The notes: generated by a model from the letters alone, not told the origin. A stretch of 64,000 bases of DNA from Verrucomicrobiales bacterium (GCA_029213065.1 JARGPH010000016.1:70333-134332); one strand, 5' to 3'. Numbered from the stretch's first letter, positions 1-8,974 are shown. A program made the numbers and translations.

Positions 1-1033
1 CGAAAAGCATCTCCCGCAGCTCATTGTCGAAGCGCTTCGTCTCACCGGTTTGGAGATAGTATCCGTCCGAGAAAATGATACCGTGATCTTCGGGAAGGAG
101 GACGCAGGCGTCGTTAATCGAATCGATCCGCGTGACCGTCTTGGTCTTTTCGTTGTAGACGAGATGACGATAATCTTTCTCCTGATAGGGAAGGATTCGG
201 AGGAGGATGAGGCTCCCTACAATCGCATAAAGAATCTCCGCATCGTCGAGAGTCTGGTCATCGTTCGCAACAACCTCCTCGTAAATCCCCTCACCGGATT
301 CGGTGTTATCCTCGATCTTGATCGTAAGATCGCCGCCAACGGTTTCGACGAATACGCGGTCCTCAATCGAGACGTGGGGATGAAGCCCCTCACGGAACAT
401 GCCGCGATGAGCGCGCTTCCATTCGAAGTCCTGCTGAGGAGGAAAACGATACTCGTGATCAAAGCGGTTCCCGATGTAGCGAAGCTCGCCGTGCCCCTTG
501 ATAAGGAACTTGAAACACTTCACATCCTCGACTGACTTCCCGACCCGGAACGCCATGTAGAGGTGCGCCCCGATCACCATGAACTTTACGAAAATGGTCT
601 CGCGGTAGTATTTGTAGAGATAGGAAAAATCCTCACGGAACTCAGGATCATCGAGCGGGCCGCCTTCGAGTGCCCCGAAGTGATGCCCCCCGGCGTCGTA
701 TTGATAAAAGCCGAAAACATCCTCCACCTCGGTGACGGATTTCAGCCCCATCTGAACGTTGTAACCGAAGAGCAGTTTCCCGCCGCCGATCGCCACGATG
801 TCACGGGCAACGCAATTGTATTCCGTCGAGATTCGCTCCGTCGCAACGAGGCTGGGCTCCACCGAACCGAAGACCTCCTGCCGCGAATGGTTCAGCGAAT
901 CGAGCCGGGTCCGCAGCTCGCCCCCATGGGCAAGGAGACGTCTCCGGAGCACTTCATAAGTGCCGCCCTCGAGCTGCTCGGCGGGGGCCGGCGTTCCCGC
1001 CACCGCTTCCGTATTGTCGGTTACTTCAGACAT
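1..1033 (-). CDS. DUF3686-type 'DNA repair ATPase', N-terminal part (cut by window edge)
   Basis: The frame is open from an ATG at 1033 to the left edge, giving 344 residues without a stop. Near the N-terminus the protein reads GGTYEVLRRRL, then VFGS, TERIST, NCVARDIVAIGG and LLFGYNVQMGLK, which I recognise as the start of the very large DUF3686 proteins annotated as DNA repair ATPases. Members usually exceed 1,000 residues and carry their AAA-type ATPase region towards the C-terminus, which is not visible here. The gene starts 36 bp after the flotillin stop, on the same strand, so it is probably the third gene of that operon. No signal peptide is seen; a cytoplasmic protein is expected. The actual role of the family is poorly known; the DNA repair label is an annotation, not something this sequence proves. 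Confidence 0.8.
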   Translation of the reverse strand, partial: MSEVTDNTEAVAGTPAPAEQLEGGTYEVLRRRLLAHGGELRTRLDSLNHSRQEVFGSVEPSLVATERISTEYNCVARDIVAIGGGKLLFGYNVQMGLKSVTEVEDVFGFYQYDAGGHHFGALEGGPLDDPEFREDFSYLYKYYRETIFVKFMVIGAHLYMAFRVGKSVEDVKCFKFLIKGHGELRYIGNRFDHEYRFPPQQDFEWKRAHRGMFREGLHPHVSIEDRVFVETVGGDLTIKIEDNTESGEGIYEEVVANDDQTLDDAEILYAIVGSLILLRILPYQEKDYRHLVYNEKTKTVTRIDSINDACVLLPEDHGIIFSDGYYLQTGETKRFDNELREMLF

Positions 1034-1069
1034 TCTTCAGTGGATTGAGCTCCACCAATGGATTGAGTG

Positions 1070-3100
1070 TTAAGACATCTGCTTCAGCACTGTAGCGGCA
1101 TTCTCATCGGCAATGCCGAATCGCTTCGCAGCACCTAACAAACCGGCAATCTTCGTCTGCACCGCATTGTCTCCGGATTCCGAGGCCATCCGTGAAAGAA
1201 GTGCCGAGACCGAGAGATTCTTCAGATCCTCGGAAGTGATTCCGAAGTCATCAATCCAGCTTCCGAGCTGAGATTTGAAGTATTCCGGATCGCCATTGAA
1301 GAAGGTTTCTTTGATATCCGTCAGGGTCTCACTGTTGGCGACAAGGCGATCAACTGATTTGCCCTGAGTGATCGCACCGGTAATCCGATCAAAGAACTCT
1401 GTTTCACCACCGACAATGTCGATTTTCGCGGTCTTGAGCGCCTGAGCAAGAATCTCAGAATGCCTTGCCGCAATGGCTTCACGCACATCGATCTCCGCAA
1501 GCTCGACGATCTTCTCTTTCTCAAGCTCAAGTTTGAACTCTTCGTGCTCTTTACCGGCCTCGTTGAATTTCTTCATCGCATCAGCCTTGGCTGTAATGCC
1601 TTTCGCTTCTGCATCCGCAGTTGCCTCGACAACACGGGCTTCACCCATTCCGGGAGCCGCTATTTCAGCGGAAACCCCTTCAGCAAGAGTCTTCTTCGCA
1701 ATCGAAAGTTTCTCGGACGCTGCCTGTTCAGCCTCAGCCGAAATGACAACCTCTTCAGCTCGCAGCTCAGCCGCCTGCTTCTCAGCCTCGGCCATTTTGA
1801 CAACCTCGTAGAGATCCTGGTCCGCTCTCATTTGAGCCGCCTCTTTCGCTGCCTCAGCCTCCTTGATTTGCCTGATCAGAGCCTCTTCCGCCGCCTTCTC
1901 AGCGAGCGTCACCGCGACCTGTTTCTCACGATCCGCTCCGGCAAAGGCTTCGGTATCGAGGATCTTTTGCTGCTCTTCGACCACGCTCTTCTCAACCGTA
2001 ACCCGCTCACGAATCACGTCCTGGATCTCCTTCTTCTCAACCTCAACGCTCTTCTCCTTCTCAATTTCTTTCAGTGTCGTGACGCGCTCACGCTCGATCG
2101 ACTCGAGCTCCTGATCGCGTTTAACGCGCTCCTGCTCGACCACGTCGGTGCGCTCCTTGTTGCGCATCGCAACGATGACCTCGCGCTCCTTGTTCTGAGT
2201 CGCAATTTCAATCTCCTCCTCCGTCGTGATGCGGGCCCGCTCCGACTTCAGTTTTTCCTCCTCAGCCACCTTGTTCGCTTCCGCCTCCTCGCGGGAACGA
2301 ACCGACATAACCTCGCGCAGCTGCTTCGCCTCAGCCTCTTCCTGCTGGCGCTCAAGCTCAAGAATTGCTTCACGCGCTTCGACGTCCTGCTTCTTGATGA
2401 CACGCTCTTTCTCCCGCTGAATCGAGTTGGAAAGCTTCGCCTGATCCGCTGTCAGCTCAGTGATCTTCTTAATACCTTCCGCATCGAGAATATTATTCGG
2501 ATCGAGGCTGGACATAGGAGTCTGCTCCAAAAAGTCAATCGCGCAGTCATCGAGGACAAAGCCGTTCAAATCAGTGCCGATCACCTTGATGATCTCATCC
2601 CGGAAGGTGTCACGCTCCTGATAAAGCTCGATAAAGTCGAATCGTTTACCAACCGTCTTAAGCGCCTCGGAAAACTTCGCATCAAAGAGCGTTCGAATCT
2701 CCGCCTCGCTCGAGGCACGCTCACAACCAATCGATTGCGCCACTTTGAGAACATCTTTATTTTCGTTGTTCACGCGTACGAAAAACGCGACCTCAATATC
2801 GGCACGAATATTATCCTTACAAATCAACCCGTTCTCGGCGGTTCGCTTGATCTCAATACGCTTGATCGAGATGTCCATCTCTTCCATGCGATGGAGGATC
2901 GGATAAACCATGACCCCATCGAATGCGACGCGTGTTCCACCGACGCCGGTGACAACAACCGCGGTTCCTTTTTTAACTTTACGAAAGAAACTCGCGTAAA
3001 ATATCCCGACTGCGAAAAGCAGTGCGACGATCGCCACAACGACGACCAAAACGACTGAGCCACCGAAATTCATGGCTAGTATTGGTAGGTCTGTATTCAT
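1070..3100 (-). CDS. flotillin / SPFH (band 7) domain membrane protein, YqiK-like
   Basis: A 676-residue protein with one N-terminal transmembrane helix (about residues 13-38), an SPFH/band-7 domain (about 40-220), then a very long charged coiled coil rich in Glu, Lys, Arg and Ala (about 220-540) and a helical C-terminal region. This is the flotillin layout of E. coli YqiK, but longer than its roughly 550 residues. Flotillins oligomerise on the membrane and organise microdomains. An AGGA site lies 7 nt before the ATG at 3100; a second ATG at 3073 is possible but would clip the N-terminus just before the membrane helix. It lies 29 bp after the OB-fold protein gene and 36 bp before the DUF3686 ATPase gene, so the three are probably co-transcribed and act together at the membrane. 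Confidence 0.92.
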   Translation of the reverse strand: MNTDLPILAMNFGGSVVLVVVVAIVALLFAVGIFYASFFRKVKKGTAVVVTGVGGTRVAFDGVMVYPILHRMEEMDISIKRIEIKRTAENGLICKDNIRADIEVAFFVRVNNENKDVLKVAQSIGCERASSEAEIRTLFDAKFSEALKTVGKRFDFIELYQERDTFRDEIIKVIGTDLNGFVLDDCAIDFLEQTPMSSLDPNNILDAEGIKKITELTADQAKLSNSIQREKERVIKKQDVEAREAILELERQQEEAEAKQLREVMSVRSREEAEANKVAEEEKLKSERARITTEEEIEIATQNKEREVIVAMRNKERTDVVEQERVKRDQELESIERERVTTLKEIEKEKSVEVEKKEIQDVIRERVTVEKSVVEEQQKILDTEAFAGADREKQVAVTLAEKAAEEALIRQIKEAEAAKEAAQMRADQDLYEVVKMAEAEKQAAELRAEEVVISAEAEQAASEKLSIAKKTLAEGVSAEIAAPGMGEARVVEATADAEAKGITAKADAMKKFNEAGKEHEEFKLELEKEKIVELAEIDVREAIAARHSEILAQALKTAKIDIVGGETEFFDRITGAITQGKSVDRLVANSETLTDIKETFFNGDPEYFKSQLGSWIDDFGITSEDLKNLSVSALLSRMASESGDNAVQTKIAGLLGAAKRFGIADENAATVLKQMS

Positions 3101-3129
3101 AGATTTTTCCTGGTTGGTAGATACAAAAG

Positions 3130-3831
3130 TCAGTTAAGAGGTCGAACCGTATAGGTCTCTGTTTCGGGCGTATAGGAAACCACGAGCACTTCCGTCCCTT
3201 TGGGTATCGAATCGTCTGACGAAAGAACCGCCTTCAAAATGAGCGATTTTTCGTCGGTCTCGACTTCAATCTGGCCGAACTCACGGTCCAGAGTCGTGGA
3301 GCGAACCCGCCCGCTCGACCCAATGATCTGCGCCGGCTTCTCAGAGGTGCGCAGCATGTCCATGAGCGGTCTCAGTGGCCGGATCAATAGCCGGGTGATG
3401 ACAAAGGCGAGGATCACCACGGGAATCACCATGATAGTGGCAAAGGAAGAAGACTGAGCCGGATTGAAATAGTGGTTCCCCGCAATGTTCAGGGCCCAGA
3501 GGAAGACCGAAAATACGGAGATCACAAAAATCAAAGGGGCATCAGAAGCACCCACCAACCGGAGAATCCCGTGAAAAAAGGTCGCGCCGACTGAGGAATG
3601 ATCGCCATTTCCGGTGAGGTTGTGATTGTCACTGCCCTCAGCTCCATCAATGCCGTCAGGATCGACTCCATCGACACCGTCCACGCCATCGACCCCGTCA
3701 ATCCCATCAATGCCTCCTTCCAAATCGACCAAACCGAACAAGCCGATAACCCAGTAAAGAGCCACCGCACCTAACAGTATCGTGAAAGGCAAATTCAATG
3801 GCGATATAGATTCTTGTAGCAGTTCAAGCAT
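3130..3831 (-). CDS. YqiJ/NfeD-like OB-fold membrane protein with Gly-X-Asp repeats
   Basis: A 233-residue protein from the ATG at 3831, which has AAGG just upstream. The frame extends to a TTG at 3888, but the ATG is the better start. It has a membrane helix near residues 14-32, then a low-complexity stretch of about eight Gly-(Ile/Val)-Asp triplets, two further helices around residues 90-150, and a C-terminal beta-rich domain (GSSGRVRSTTLDREFGQIEV) typical of the OB-fold of YqiJ/NfeD proteins. Such proteins are known partners of flotillins, and this gene is directly upstream of one. The Gly-X-Asp run is unusual: it is collagen-like in periodicity and acidic. I infer a membrane partner or anchor for the flotillin. 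Confidence 0.8.
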   Translation of the reverse strand: MLELLQESISPLNLPFTILLGAVALYWVIGLFGLVDLEGGIDGIDGVDGVDGVDGVDPDGIDGAEGSDNHNLTGNGDHSSVGATFFHGILRLVGASDAPLIFVISVFSVFLWALNIAGNHYFNPAQSSSFATIMVIPVVILAFVITRLLIRPLRPLMDMLRTSEKPAQIIGSSGRVRSTTLDREFGQIEVETDEKSLILKAVLSSDDSIPKGTEVLVVSYTPETETYTVRPLN

Positions 3832-4021
3832 TGTCCTTACAGTTCCCGAGCAAGCTTGCTCCGGGTTGTGACTTACATTCAAGCCCAAAATCGATTACCT
3901 AATCTTTTCCGGACGCTCGAAGATTAGAGGTAGTTTCTCAATCACTCGACTACAAAGCGGGAGCATGATTGTAACGCCAATCCGCTTGTCAATGAGGTGC
4001 CTTTCGGGCACACTCCACCCC
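3832..4021. promoter_or_regulatory. Divergent intergenic region of flotillin module and CII-like gene
   Basis: About 190 bp between two divergently read units. It should hold the promoter of the minus-strand OB-fold/flotillin/ATPase operon and that of the HTH gene. No clear sigma-70 boxes or operator palindrome could be assigned by eye. Confidence 0.35.
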
Positions 4022-4501
4022 ATGGAGTCGCATGAAGTATTAAAGGAGGCATTCGAAAGCCCTAACACCAGCCCAAAGGAAATCGCATCGGACCTCGGGG
4101 TCTCCCTCTCACTCGTCTACAAGTGGGCACAGCCGAACTCTGAAACCGGCTCAGGGAGCCGGAATCCGCTCGACAGGATTGATACCCTCATGAGGCTGAC
4201 CGGCCACACCGGGATTGCTGAATGGATGTGCCGTCGCGCAGGGGGTTACTTTGTGAGGAACCCGAAAAGCACCTGTGAGCAGGGCTATCAGGTCGTCCCC
4301 GCGACCCACACCATCGTCCAGCAGTTTGCAGGGCTTCTCGACGTCGTCTCCCGTGCCGCGGAGGACAATACGATCACGCCTGACGAGTCCGCCGACATTC
4401 GTGTCGTCTGGGACACCTTAAAATCTTACTGTGAAGGATTTGTCCGCTGTTGCGAAGAAGGCGATTTTGAGCAAATTCAGAAAGATCTCGATATTTCCTG
4501 A
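3965..4501 (+). CDS. Helix-turn-helix protein resembling phage CII (CP76) regulators
   Basis: Up to 178 residues. The ATG at 4022 (159 residues) is the likelier start because the similarity begins at MESHEVLKEAF; neither start has a convincing ribosome site. A helix-turn-helix-like segment follows (SPKEIASDLGVSLSLVYKWA), then a helical region reading DRIDTLMRLTG and HTGIAEWMCRRAGGYFV, the arrangement of the phage regulatory protein CII/CP76 group. No other phage gene is nearby, so this is more likely a chromosomal regulator of that fold than a prophage remnant. It is divergent from the flotillin module across about 190 bp and might regulate it; this is inference. It ends 28 bp before alr. Confidence 0.6.
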   Translation: MIVTPIRLSMRCLSGTLHPMESHEVLKEAFESPNTSPKEIASDLGVSLSLVYKWAQPNSETGSGSRNPLDRIDTLMRLTGHTGIAEWMCRRAGGYFVRNPKSTCEQGYQVVPATHTIVQQFAGLLDVVSRAAEDNTITPDESADIRVVWDTLKSYCEGFVRCCEEGDFEQIQKDLDIS

Positions 4502-4529
4502 CGTATGGGGTCTACCTCCATCTTCAAGA

Positions 4530-5663
4530 ATGCCTTCACATCAGACGCAAACTCCCCCGCCCCGTTGCTGGGTGGAAATCAATCTCCCGGCCCTGGCCCG
4601 GAACGCCGCCTTCTGCCGGGCTGAATCAAAATGCCCCGTCATGGCGATCGTGAAAGCGGACGCCTACGGCCATGGCCTCAAAGAAATCGCCCGTGAGCTC
4701 GCGCACCAAGTGGGAGCCTTCGGGGTCGCCAATGTCCGCGAAGCCTTGCGCATCCGTGAAGCGATTCCGGACCTCACCGTCCCCATCCTTATCCTCAGCC
4801 CGGCAACGCCCGAGGAAATCCCCGCGATCGTCGCAGCCGGGATTTGCGCCTCCGTCTCGACACCGCAAGAGGTTGAGACCTTTGGCGCTGAAGCCGCAAA
4901 ACTGAACCGAAAGGCTTCCCTGCATGCCGCCGCCGACACCGGGATGGGCCGGATGGGAAGCGCACCGGAAACCTACGCCACACTCGTGGACTCGATTAAG
5001 AATCACGAAAACTGTCATCTCGCCGGCGCCCACACCCACTTTCCCTCCGCCGATGAGGAAGTGGATTTCACCAGACAGCAAATCACCACCTTTGCTGAAT
5101 TGTTAGAGCCGCTCGACCTTCCTGAGGACTGTATCGTCCACATGGCAAACAGCGCCGGGTTGCTCGATTTCCAGGAGCTCATGCCCTTTGTGACGATGAC
5201 CCGACCGGGGCTCGCGCTGTATGGAATCTCTCCCCTCGAAGGCCATGCCGACGAACTCCAACCCATCCTCGAGTGGAAAACCCGCGTTGCCCTCGTGCGC
5301 GAAGTTCCCGCAGGAACGACGATCAGCTACGGGCGCACCTTCGTCGCAGACAGGCCCATGCGGGTCGCGACACTCGGGATCGGTTACGGAGACGGCTACC
5401 CGAGACACCTGTCAGGAAAAGATGCCTCGGTTTTGATCGGAGGAAAGCGCTGTCCCATCCTCGGTCGAGTCACGATGGACCAAATCGTCGTCGACATTTC
5501 CCACCTCAATGATCTTGTCAAAAGTGGCGACGAAGCCGTCGTCGCCGGTTCTCAGGGCGACGAGACCATCACTATTGCTGAAATTGCAAAGAAAGCGGGG
5601 ACGATCCCCTGGGCCGTTCTCACCGGAATCACGAGCCGGGTTGAGCGAACCTACCTCAGCTAA
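4530..5663 (+). CDS. alr: Alanine racemase
   Basis: A 377-residue PLP enzyme that interconverts L- and D-alanine for peptidoglycan. The start at 4530 (MPSHQTQ) places the conserved CWVEINLPALARN at the usual distance; the frame is open further upstream into the HTH gene but without family similarity. The PLP lysine is Lys42 in VMAIVKADAYGHG. The second catalytic tyrosine region is present as GIGYGDGYPR, and RVTMDQIVVD is also conserved. The length is typical. The last 8 bp overlap the 3' end of convergent recF, so no terminator separates the two. Confidence 0.97.
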   Translation: MPSHQTQTPPPRCWVEINLPALARNAAFCRAESKCPVMAIVKADAYGHGLKEIARELAHQVGAFGVANVREALRIREAIPDLTVPILILSPATPEEIPAIVAAGICASVSTPQEVETFGAEAAKLNRKASLHAAADTGMGRMGSAPETYATLVDSIKNHENCHLAGAHTHFPSADEEVDFTRQQITTFAELLEPLDLPEDCIVHMANSAGLLDFQELMPFVTMTRPGLALYGISPLEGHADELQPILEWKTRVALVREVPAGTTISYGRTFVADRPMRVATLGIGYGDGYPRHLSGKDASVLIGGKRCPILGRVTMDQIVVDISHLNDLVKSGDEAVVAGSQGDETITIAEIAKKAGTIPWAVLTGITSRVERTYLS

Positions 5664-6726
5664 CCGAAGCCCCGTCCACGGTAAGACGACGCGCGTCCGA
5701 AAACCGCTCATCCATCCAGTCCAGATGCGTCGTTGTGATGAGCTTTTGCGACGCCTCCGGCCACGCGGCCATGAGTGCATTTCTCCGGTCCGGATCGAGT
5801 TCACCGAAGACATCATCGATCAGCAAAATCGGAGGTTCGGGGCGCGCATCCACGAAAAGCTGCGTCTGTCCGAGCTTCAGAGCCAGCGCCACGGTGCGCT
5901 GCTGCCCCTCACTCGCAAACTTCGCCGCCGGCATCCCGTTGAGCGTCAGTAAAAGATCATCGCGGTGCGGCCCTGCCACGGTTTGGCGCCGGCGAAATTC
6001 CTCCTGCCGACGCTCCGCGAGCGTCGCGATGAGATTATCATTCTCCCCTGAGGCGCTCTCGTAGCTGATCTCGAGACTTTCCCCCGAAACGCTGATCTTT
6101 TTCTCCGCGTCCGCAGCGCGGGACTGGAGTTGATAAACCAACTCCCGACGGCAGTCGCTCACAATGCGTCCCTGAGCGTGAAGGATCTTGGTGTAGGCAT
6201 CGATCTGCGCCCACTGGGGACTAGCGTCTTTTTTAAGAAGGTAATTCCGCGATCGCAAGGCCTTCTCGTAAGTCTTCAGGGCCGGCCGGTAGATCGGAAA
6301 AAGCTGCCCCGCCATGAAGTCGAGAAACCGCCTCCTCCCGTCGCCGCCACCGCGAACGAGAGCGAGATCGTCATTTGCCATCCAGACGACGAGCGCACTG
6401 TGCCGGAGGTAATCCTCCGAACGTCGTTGCGTTTCCCCATCGACGAGCAATTTTCTCCCCGACTCACGATACTGAAACCGAAGCTCCATCGAATCAATCC
6501 CATCGAGCTTTCCGCCCACCGCGAAAGCCTTTTCCGAAAAGCGGATGCACTCCGCCAACTGCGAAGAACGCGGGCTCTGGAGCCGTAAAAGAACGCAGAT
6601 CGCTTCGAGAATCGAGGTCTTCCCCTGAGCGTTTTTCCCATGAAAAAGCGTTACGCCCGAATCGAGTTCGAGCCGCAGAGACTCGAAGCAACGAAAGTGA
6701 TTCAGGTTAAGAGATCGAAGAAGCAT
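5656..6726 (-). CDS. recF: DNA replication and repair protein RecF
   Basis: A 356-residue SMC-like ATPase that acts with RecO and RecR to load RecA at gapped DNA. Walker A is GKNAQGKTS (residues 30-38), the signature region is FASEGQQRTVALALKLGQ, and Walker B is ILLIDDVFGELD. The N-terminus LRSLNLNHFRCF is standard. The length is normal. It is not next to dnaA, dnaN or gyrB, unlike in many bacteria; here it is convergent with alr and overlaps it by 8 bp. It is followed upstream by a repeat-rich spacer that should contain its promoter. Confidence 0.96.
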   Translation of the reverse strand: MLLRSLNLNHFRCFESLRLELDSGVTLFHGKNAQGKTSILEAICVLLRLQSPRSSQLAECIRFSEKAFAVGGKLDGIDSMELRFQYRESGRKLLVDGETQRRSEDYLRHSALVVWMANDDLALVRGGGDGRRRFLDFMAGQLFPIYRPALKTYEKALRSRNYLLKKDASPQWAQIDAYTKILHAQGRIVSDCRRELVYQLQSRAADAEKKISVSGESLEISYESASGENDNLIATLAERRQEEFRRRQTVAGPHRDDLLLTLNGMPAAKFASEGQQRTVALALKLGQTQLFVDARPEPPILLIDDVFGELDPDRRNALMAAWPEASQKLITTTHLDWMDERFSDARRLTVDGASVS

Positions 6727-7200
6727 ACCCGCCGCCTACTCAACAGGGTCTGGTCAATGATGCAACAGGGTATCGTCTCCCAAAGGCGCCCTAGTTTCCC
6801 ATCTCCATTCCCCTTTTTCTTTTTCTTAATCCTAATCTTAATCCTCCCAAAGCCCATCAGTCCCCACGCCCGACACGAAAAGAATCCCTCACGGATTCCT
6901 CTCCACCCCTCTCTCCGCTCCATCCCATCCCCACCCTTTTTCTTTTTCCTAATCCTAATCCTAATCTTAATCTCCTCCTAAAGCCCATCAGTCCCCACCC
7001 CAACACAAAAAGAAATCCTCACGAGACTGTGTGGCAAACAAATCGATCAGTGTAAATCATCTGAAATCTGTGGCCCATCTGTGCAGAATCCCTGTAAGTT
7101 TTTAGCACAGATTCGCTCCGCTCCCACAGATTGAATCAGATTCACACCGATTCGATAGGCTTTGATTATTTATCACACGGTCTCTCACGGCTCCCTCCAC
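6727..7200. repeat. Gene-free spacer with two direct copies of a pyrimidine-rich repeat
   Basis: About 470 bp with no convincing gene. Copy A (about 6810-6892) and copy B (about 6932-7024) share the order: CT-rich run, tandem TAATCC/TAATCT hexamers, then AAAGCCCATCAGTCCCCAC and an A-rich end. Copy B has one more hexamer than copy A. From about 7046 to 7150 there is a different element built of ATCTGTG and CACAGATT blocks in both orientations, of a kind dispersed in many bacterial genomes. The spacer also separates recF (upstream promoter side) from the 3' end of the sulfatase gene. Confidence 0.75.
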
Positions 7201-8637
7201 TCACCGAAAAGCGGGCTCAACCATCTCCTCATCAAAATCCTCCCAGACCCCAATCAACTGCTTCAAAATCGCCCTCTCACTCTCCGCCCTGTCATTCTCC
7301 TCAGCCATATCCTCCTTCAGCTGATACAGCTCCCAATCGCCGGGGTTTCCCCTCACCGGATTGCGCACAATTTTCCAATCTCCCTTCCGCAAGGCGGCAC
7401 GATTTCCGACCCGCCAGAAAATCGACTCGTGCGGCGTCCCTCCGACTTCCCCGCTGAGGAAAGGCATCAAATCGACGCCATCGACCTGTTCAGACCGATC
7501 CAGCCCCGCGAGCTTCACACTCGTGGGAAAGAGATCGAGCGAGGTAACCGGCTCCTCGTAAATCTGCCCGGCCTCAATCCGCCCCGGAAACTGCATCATA
7601 AACGGAACACGGATCCCGCCCTCGTAAAGCTTCCCCTTTTCACCGCGCAGCGGGTAATTGCTGCTCGTGAGCTCACGGGTCGGGCCTCCGTTATCGCTCA
7701 GAAAAACAATCAGGGTATTCTCGAGAATCCCTTCACTTTTCACCGTCTCGAGCACCTCACCGACACCATCATCAAGCTGACCTAACATCGCCGCAAAAAT
7801 GCGTCGTTGAATGTTCTCAATCGAAGCAAACCGCTTCATGTATTTGGCATCGCCCTGCAGCGGACTGTGAACCGCATTGTAGGAAAGATAGAGAAAGAAG
7901 GGACGCTCGTCGCCACAGTCTTTGATAAAATGGACTGCCTCACGGGTGAAGGCATCGGTTAAATTTTCCGGCTCGACGATGGGCTGTCCGTTGCGGTAAA
8001 CCGGATTATCAGCGTCGTATGCGGGCTCGTTGTGCGCCATGTGGGTTGAGTAAAAAAGACGCCCATCCTCAGAAGCCCATCGCCCGAATTTTCCTCCGGG
8101 AAGCACTTTGCGGCGAAGCCAGGTCGTCATCCCGTCATACGGAGCCGGACGAAAATAATGTCCCTCGTGGAGGAAGCCGAAAAACTGATCAAAGCCGCGC
8201 CGAATCGGATTGTAGTGGGCCGTCCCGCCGAGATGCCATTTTCCAATCATCGCGGTGGTATAGCCCGCCTCGTGCTTGAGACGTCCCGAGATTGTCTTTT
8301 GGTCCGTCGGCAAACCGGCATCGGGATCCTCGTTCCGCGCTCCGATCGGATTAAACTCAAAGCCGAACCGTGTCTGATAGCGCCCCGTGATCAAACCGGC
8401 ACGGGAGGCCGCACAAAACGGAGCCGAGACATAGCCATCGGTGAAAAGAACTCCGTTTTGAGCAATCGAATCGATATGGGGCGTCGGCACATCCGTCTCC
8501 GGATTCTGAATCGAAGTCTCCCCGTAGCCGAGGTCATCCGCGATGATATAGATGATATTAGGCAGCTCACTTGCCCGCAAACCTCCCGCGATGAGAAGGA
8601 CAGCTCCGATGAGGAGACAGAGATTTCGAGAATGCAT
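7201..8637 (-). CDS. Secreted arylsulfatase (formylglycine sulfatase family)
   Basis: A 478-residue protein with a signal peptide (MHSRNLCLLIGAVLLIAGG..). The metal-binding start is IIADDLGYGE (Asp34, Asp35). The activation motif is CAASRAGLITGR at residues 75-86, so Cys75 would become formylglycine, using an Ala variant of C-x-P/A-S-R. The second metal site is FLSDNGGPT. Such exported S1-type sulfatases remove sulfate esters from marine polysaccharides or sulfated glycans; the exact substrate cannot be read from the sequence. It stands alone, without a glycoside hydrolase or an anaerobic maturase next to it. Confidence 0.94.
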   Translation of the reverse strand: MHSRNLCLLIGAVLLIAGGLRASELPNIIYIIADDLGYGETSIQNPETDVPTPHIDSIAQNGVLFTDGYVSAPFCAASRAGLITGRYQTRFGFEFNPIGARNEDPDAGLPTDQKTISGRLKHEAGYTTAMIGKWHLGGTAHYNPIRRGFDQFFGFLHEGHYFRPAPYDGMTTWLRRKVLPGGKFGRWASEDGRLFYSTHMAHNEPAYDADNPVYRNGQPIVEPENLTDAFTREAVHFIKDCGDERPFFLYLSYNAVHSPLQGDAKYMKRFASIENIQRRIFAAMLGQLDDGVGEVLETVKSEGILENTLIVFLSDNGGPTRELTSSNYPLRGEKGKLYEGGIRVPFMMQFPGRIEAGQIYEEPVTSLDLFPTSVKLAGLDRSEQVDGVDLMPFLSGEVGGTPHESIFWRVGNRAALRKGDWKIVRNPVRGNPGDWELYQLKEDMAEENDRAESERAILKQLIGVWEDFDEEMVEPAFR

Positions 8638-8974
8638 CCCCGAGCTTAGGAACGTGTACCCTTCTTCGCAAGTCCTGTATTTGACCGCTGATTACTCACA
8701 GCGCCGGAAACTTGAGACAAACCCAGGACAGAACCGGAGGTTCAAAAGAAAACGAGCCGGTGGTGAAACGAAGCGCAACCACCGGATTGCTGATCTTTCT
8801 GACACGCCCCACCTGAGGGGGCGCAGAAGCATTCGCCGCCTTTCTCAGGCCCCTTCAGGGCCGCTCTGCTTTTAGATATTCAGTTCCCGGCATTCCGCTT
8901 CGCTCCACACCGCGCTACGATCTTTCGAGCCTCCAGCTCTTGAGAGGCGGGAAAGCTGAGAGACACTTTACCTT
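8638..8974. repeat. Gene-free spacer with palindromic dispersed elements
   Basis: About 340 bp between two minus-strand genes with no gene. It contains a perfect 8-bp stem CCGGTGGT (8757-8764) / ACCACCGG (8778-8785) around GAAACGAAGCGCA, GC-rich blocks such as CACCTGAGGGGG and CAGGCCCCTTCAGGGCC, and a stretch CATTCCGCTTCGCTCC. These are typical of extragenic palindromic repeats dispersed in Verrucomicrobiota and Planctomycetota. The sulfatase promoter does not lie here; the spacer is upstream of the sulfatase only in the sense of its 5' end at 8637. Confidence 0.6.

Noticed and set aside
50..1048. Two plus-strand frames of 161 codons each at the left edge
   Set aside because: They are antisense to the open DUF3686 frame, which has recognised family motifs.
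1460..3058. A long plus-strand frame of 532 codons across the flotillin gene
   Set aside because: It is antisense to a clear SPFH/coiled-coil protein; its Leu/Arg-rich content is a by-product of Glu/Lys/Ala codons in the coiled coil. No family match.
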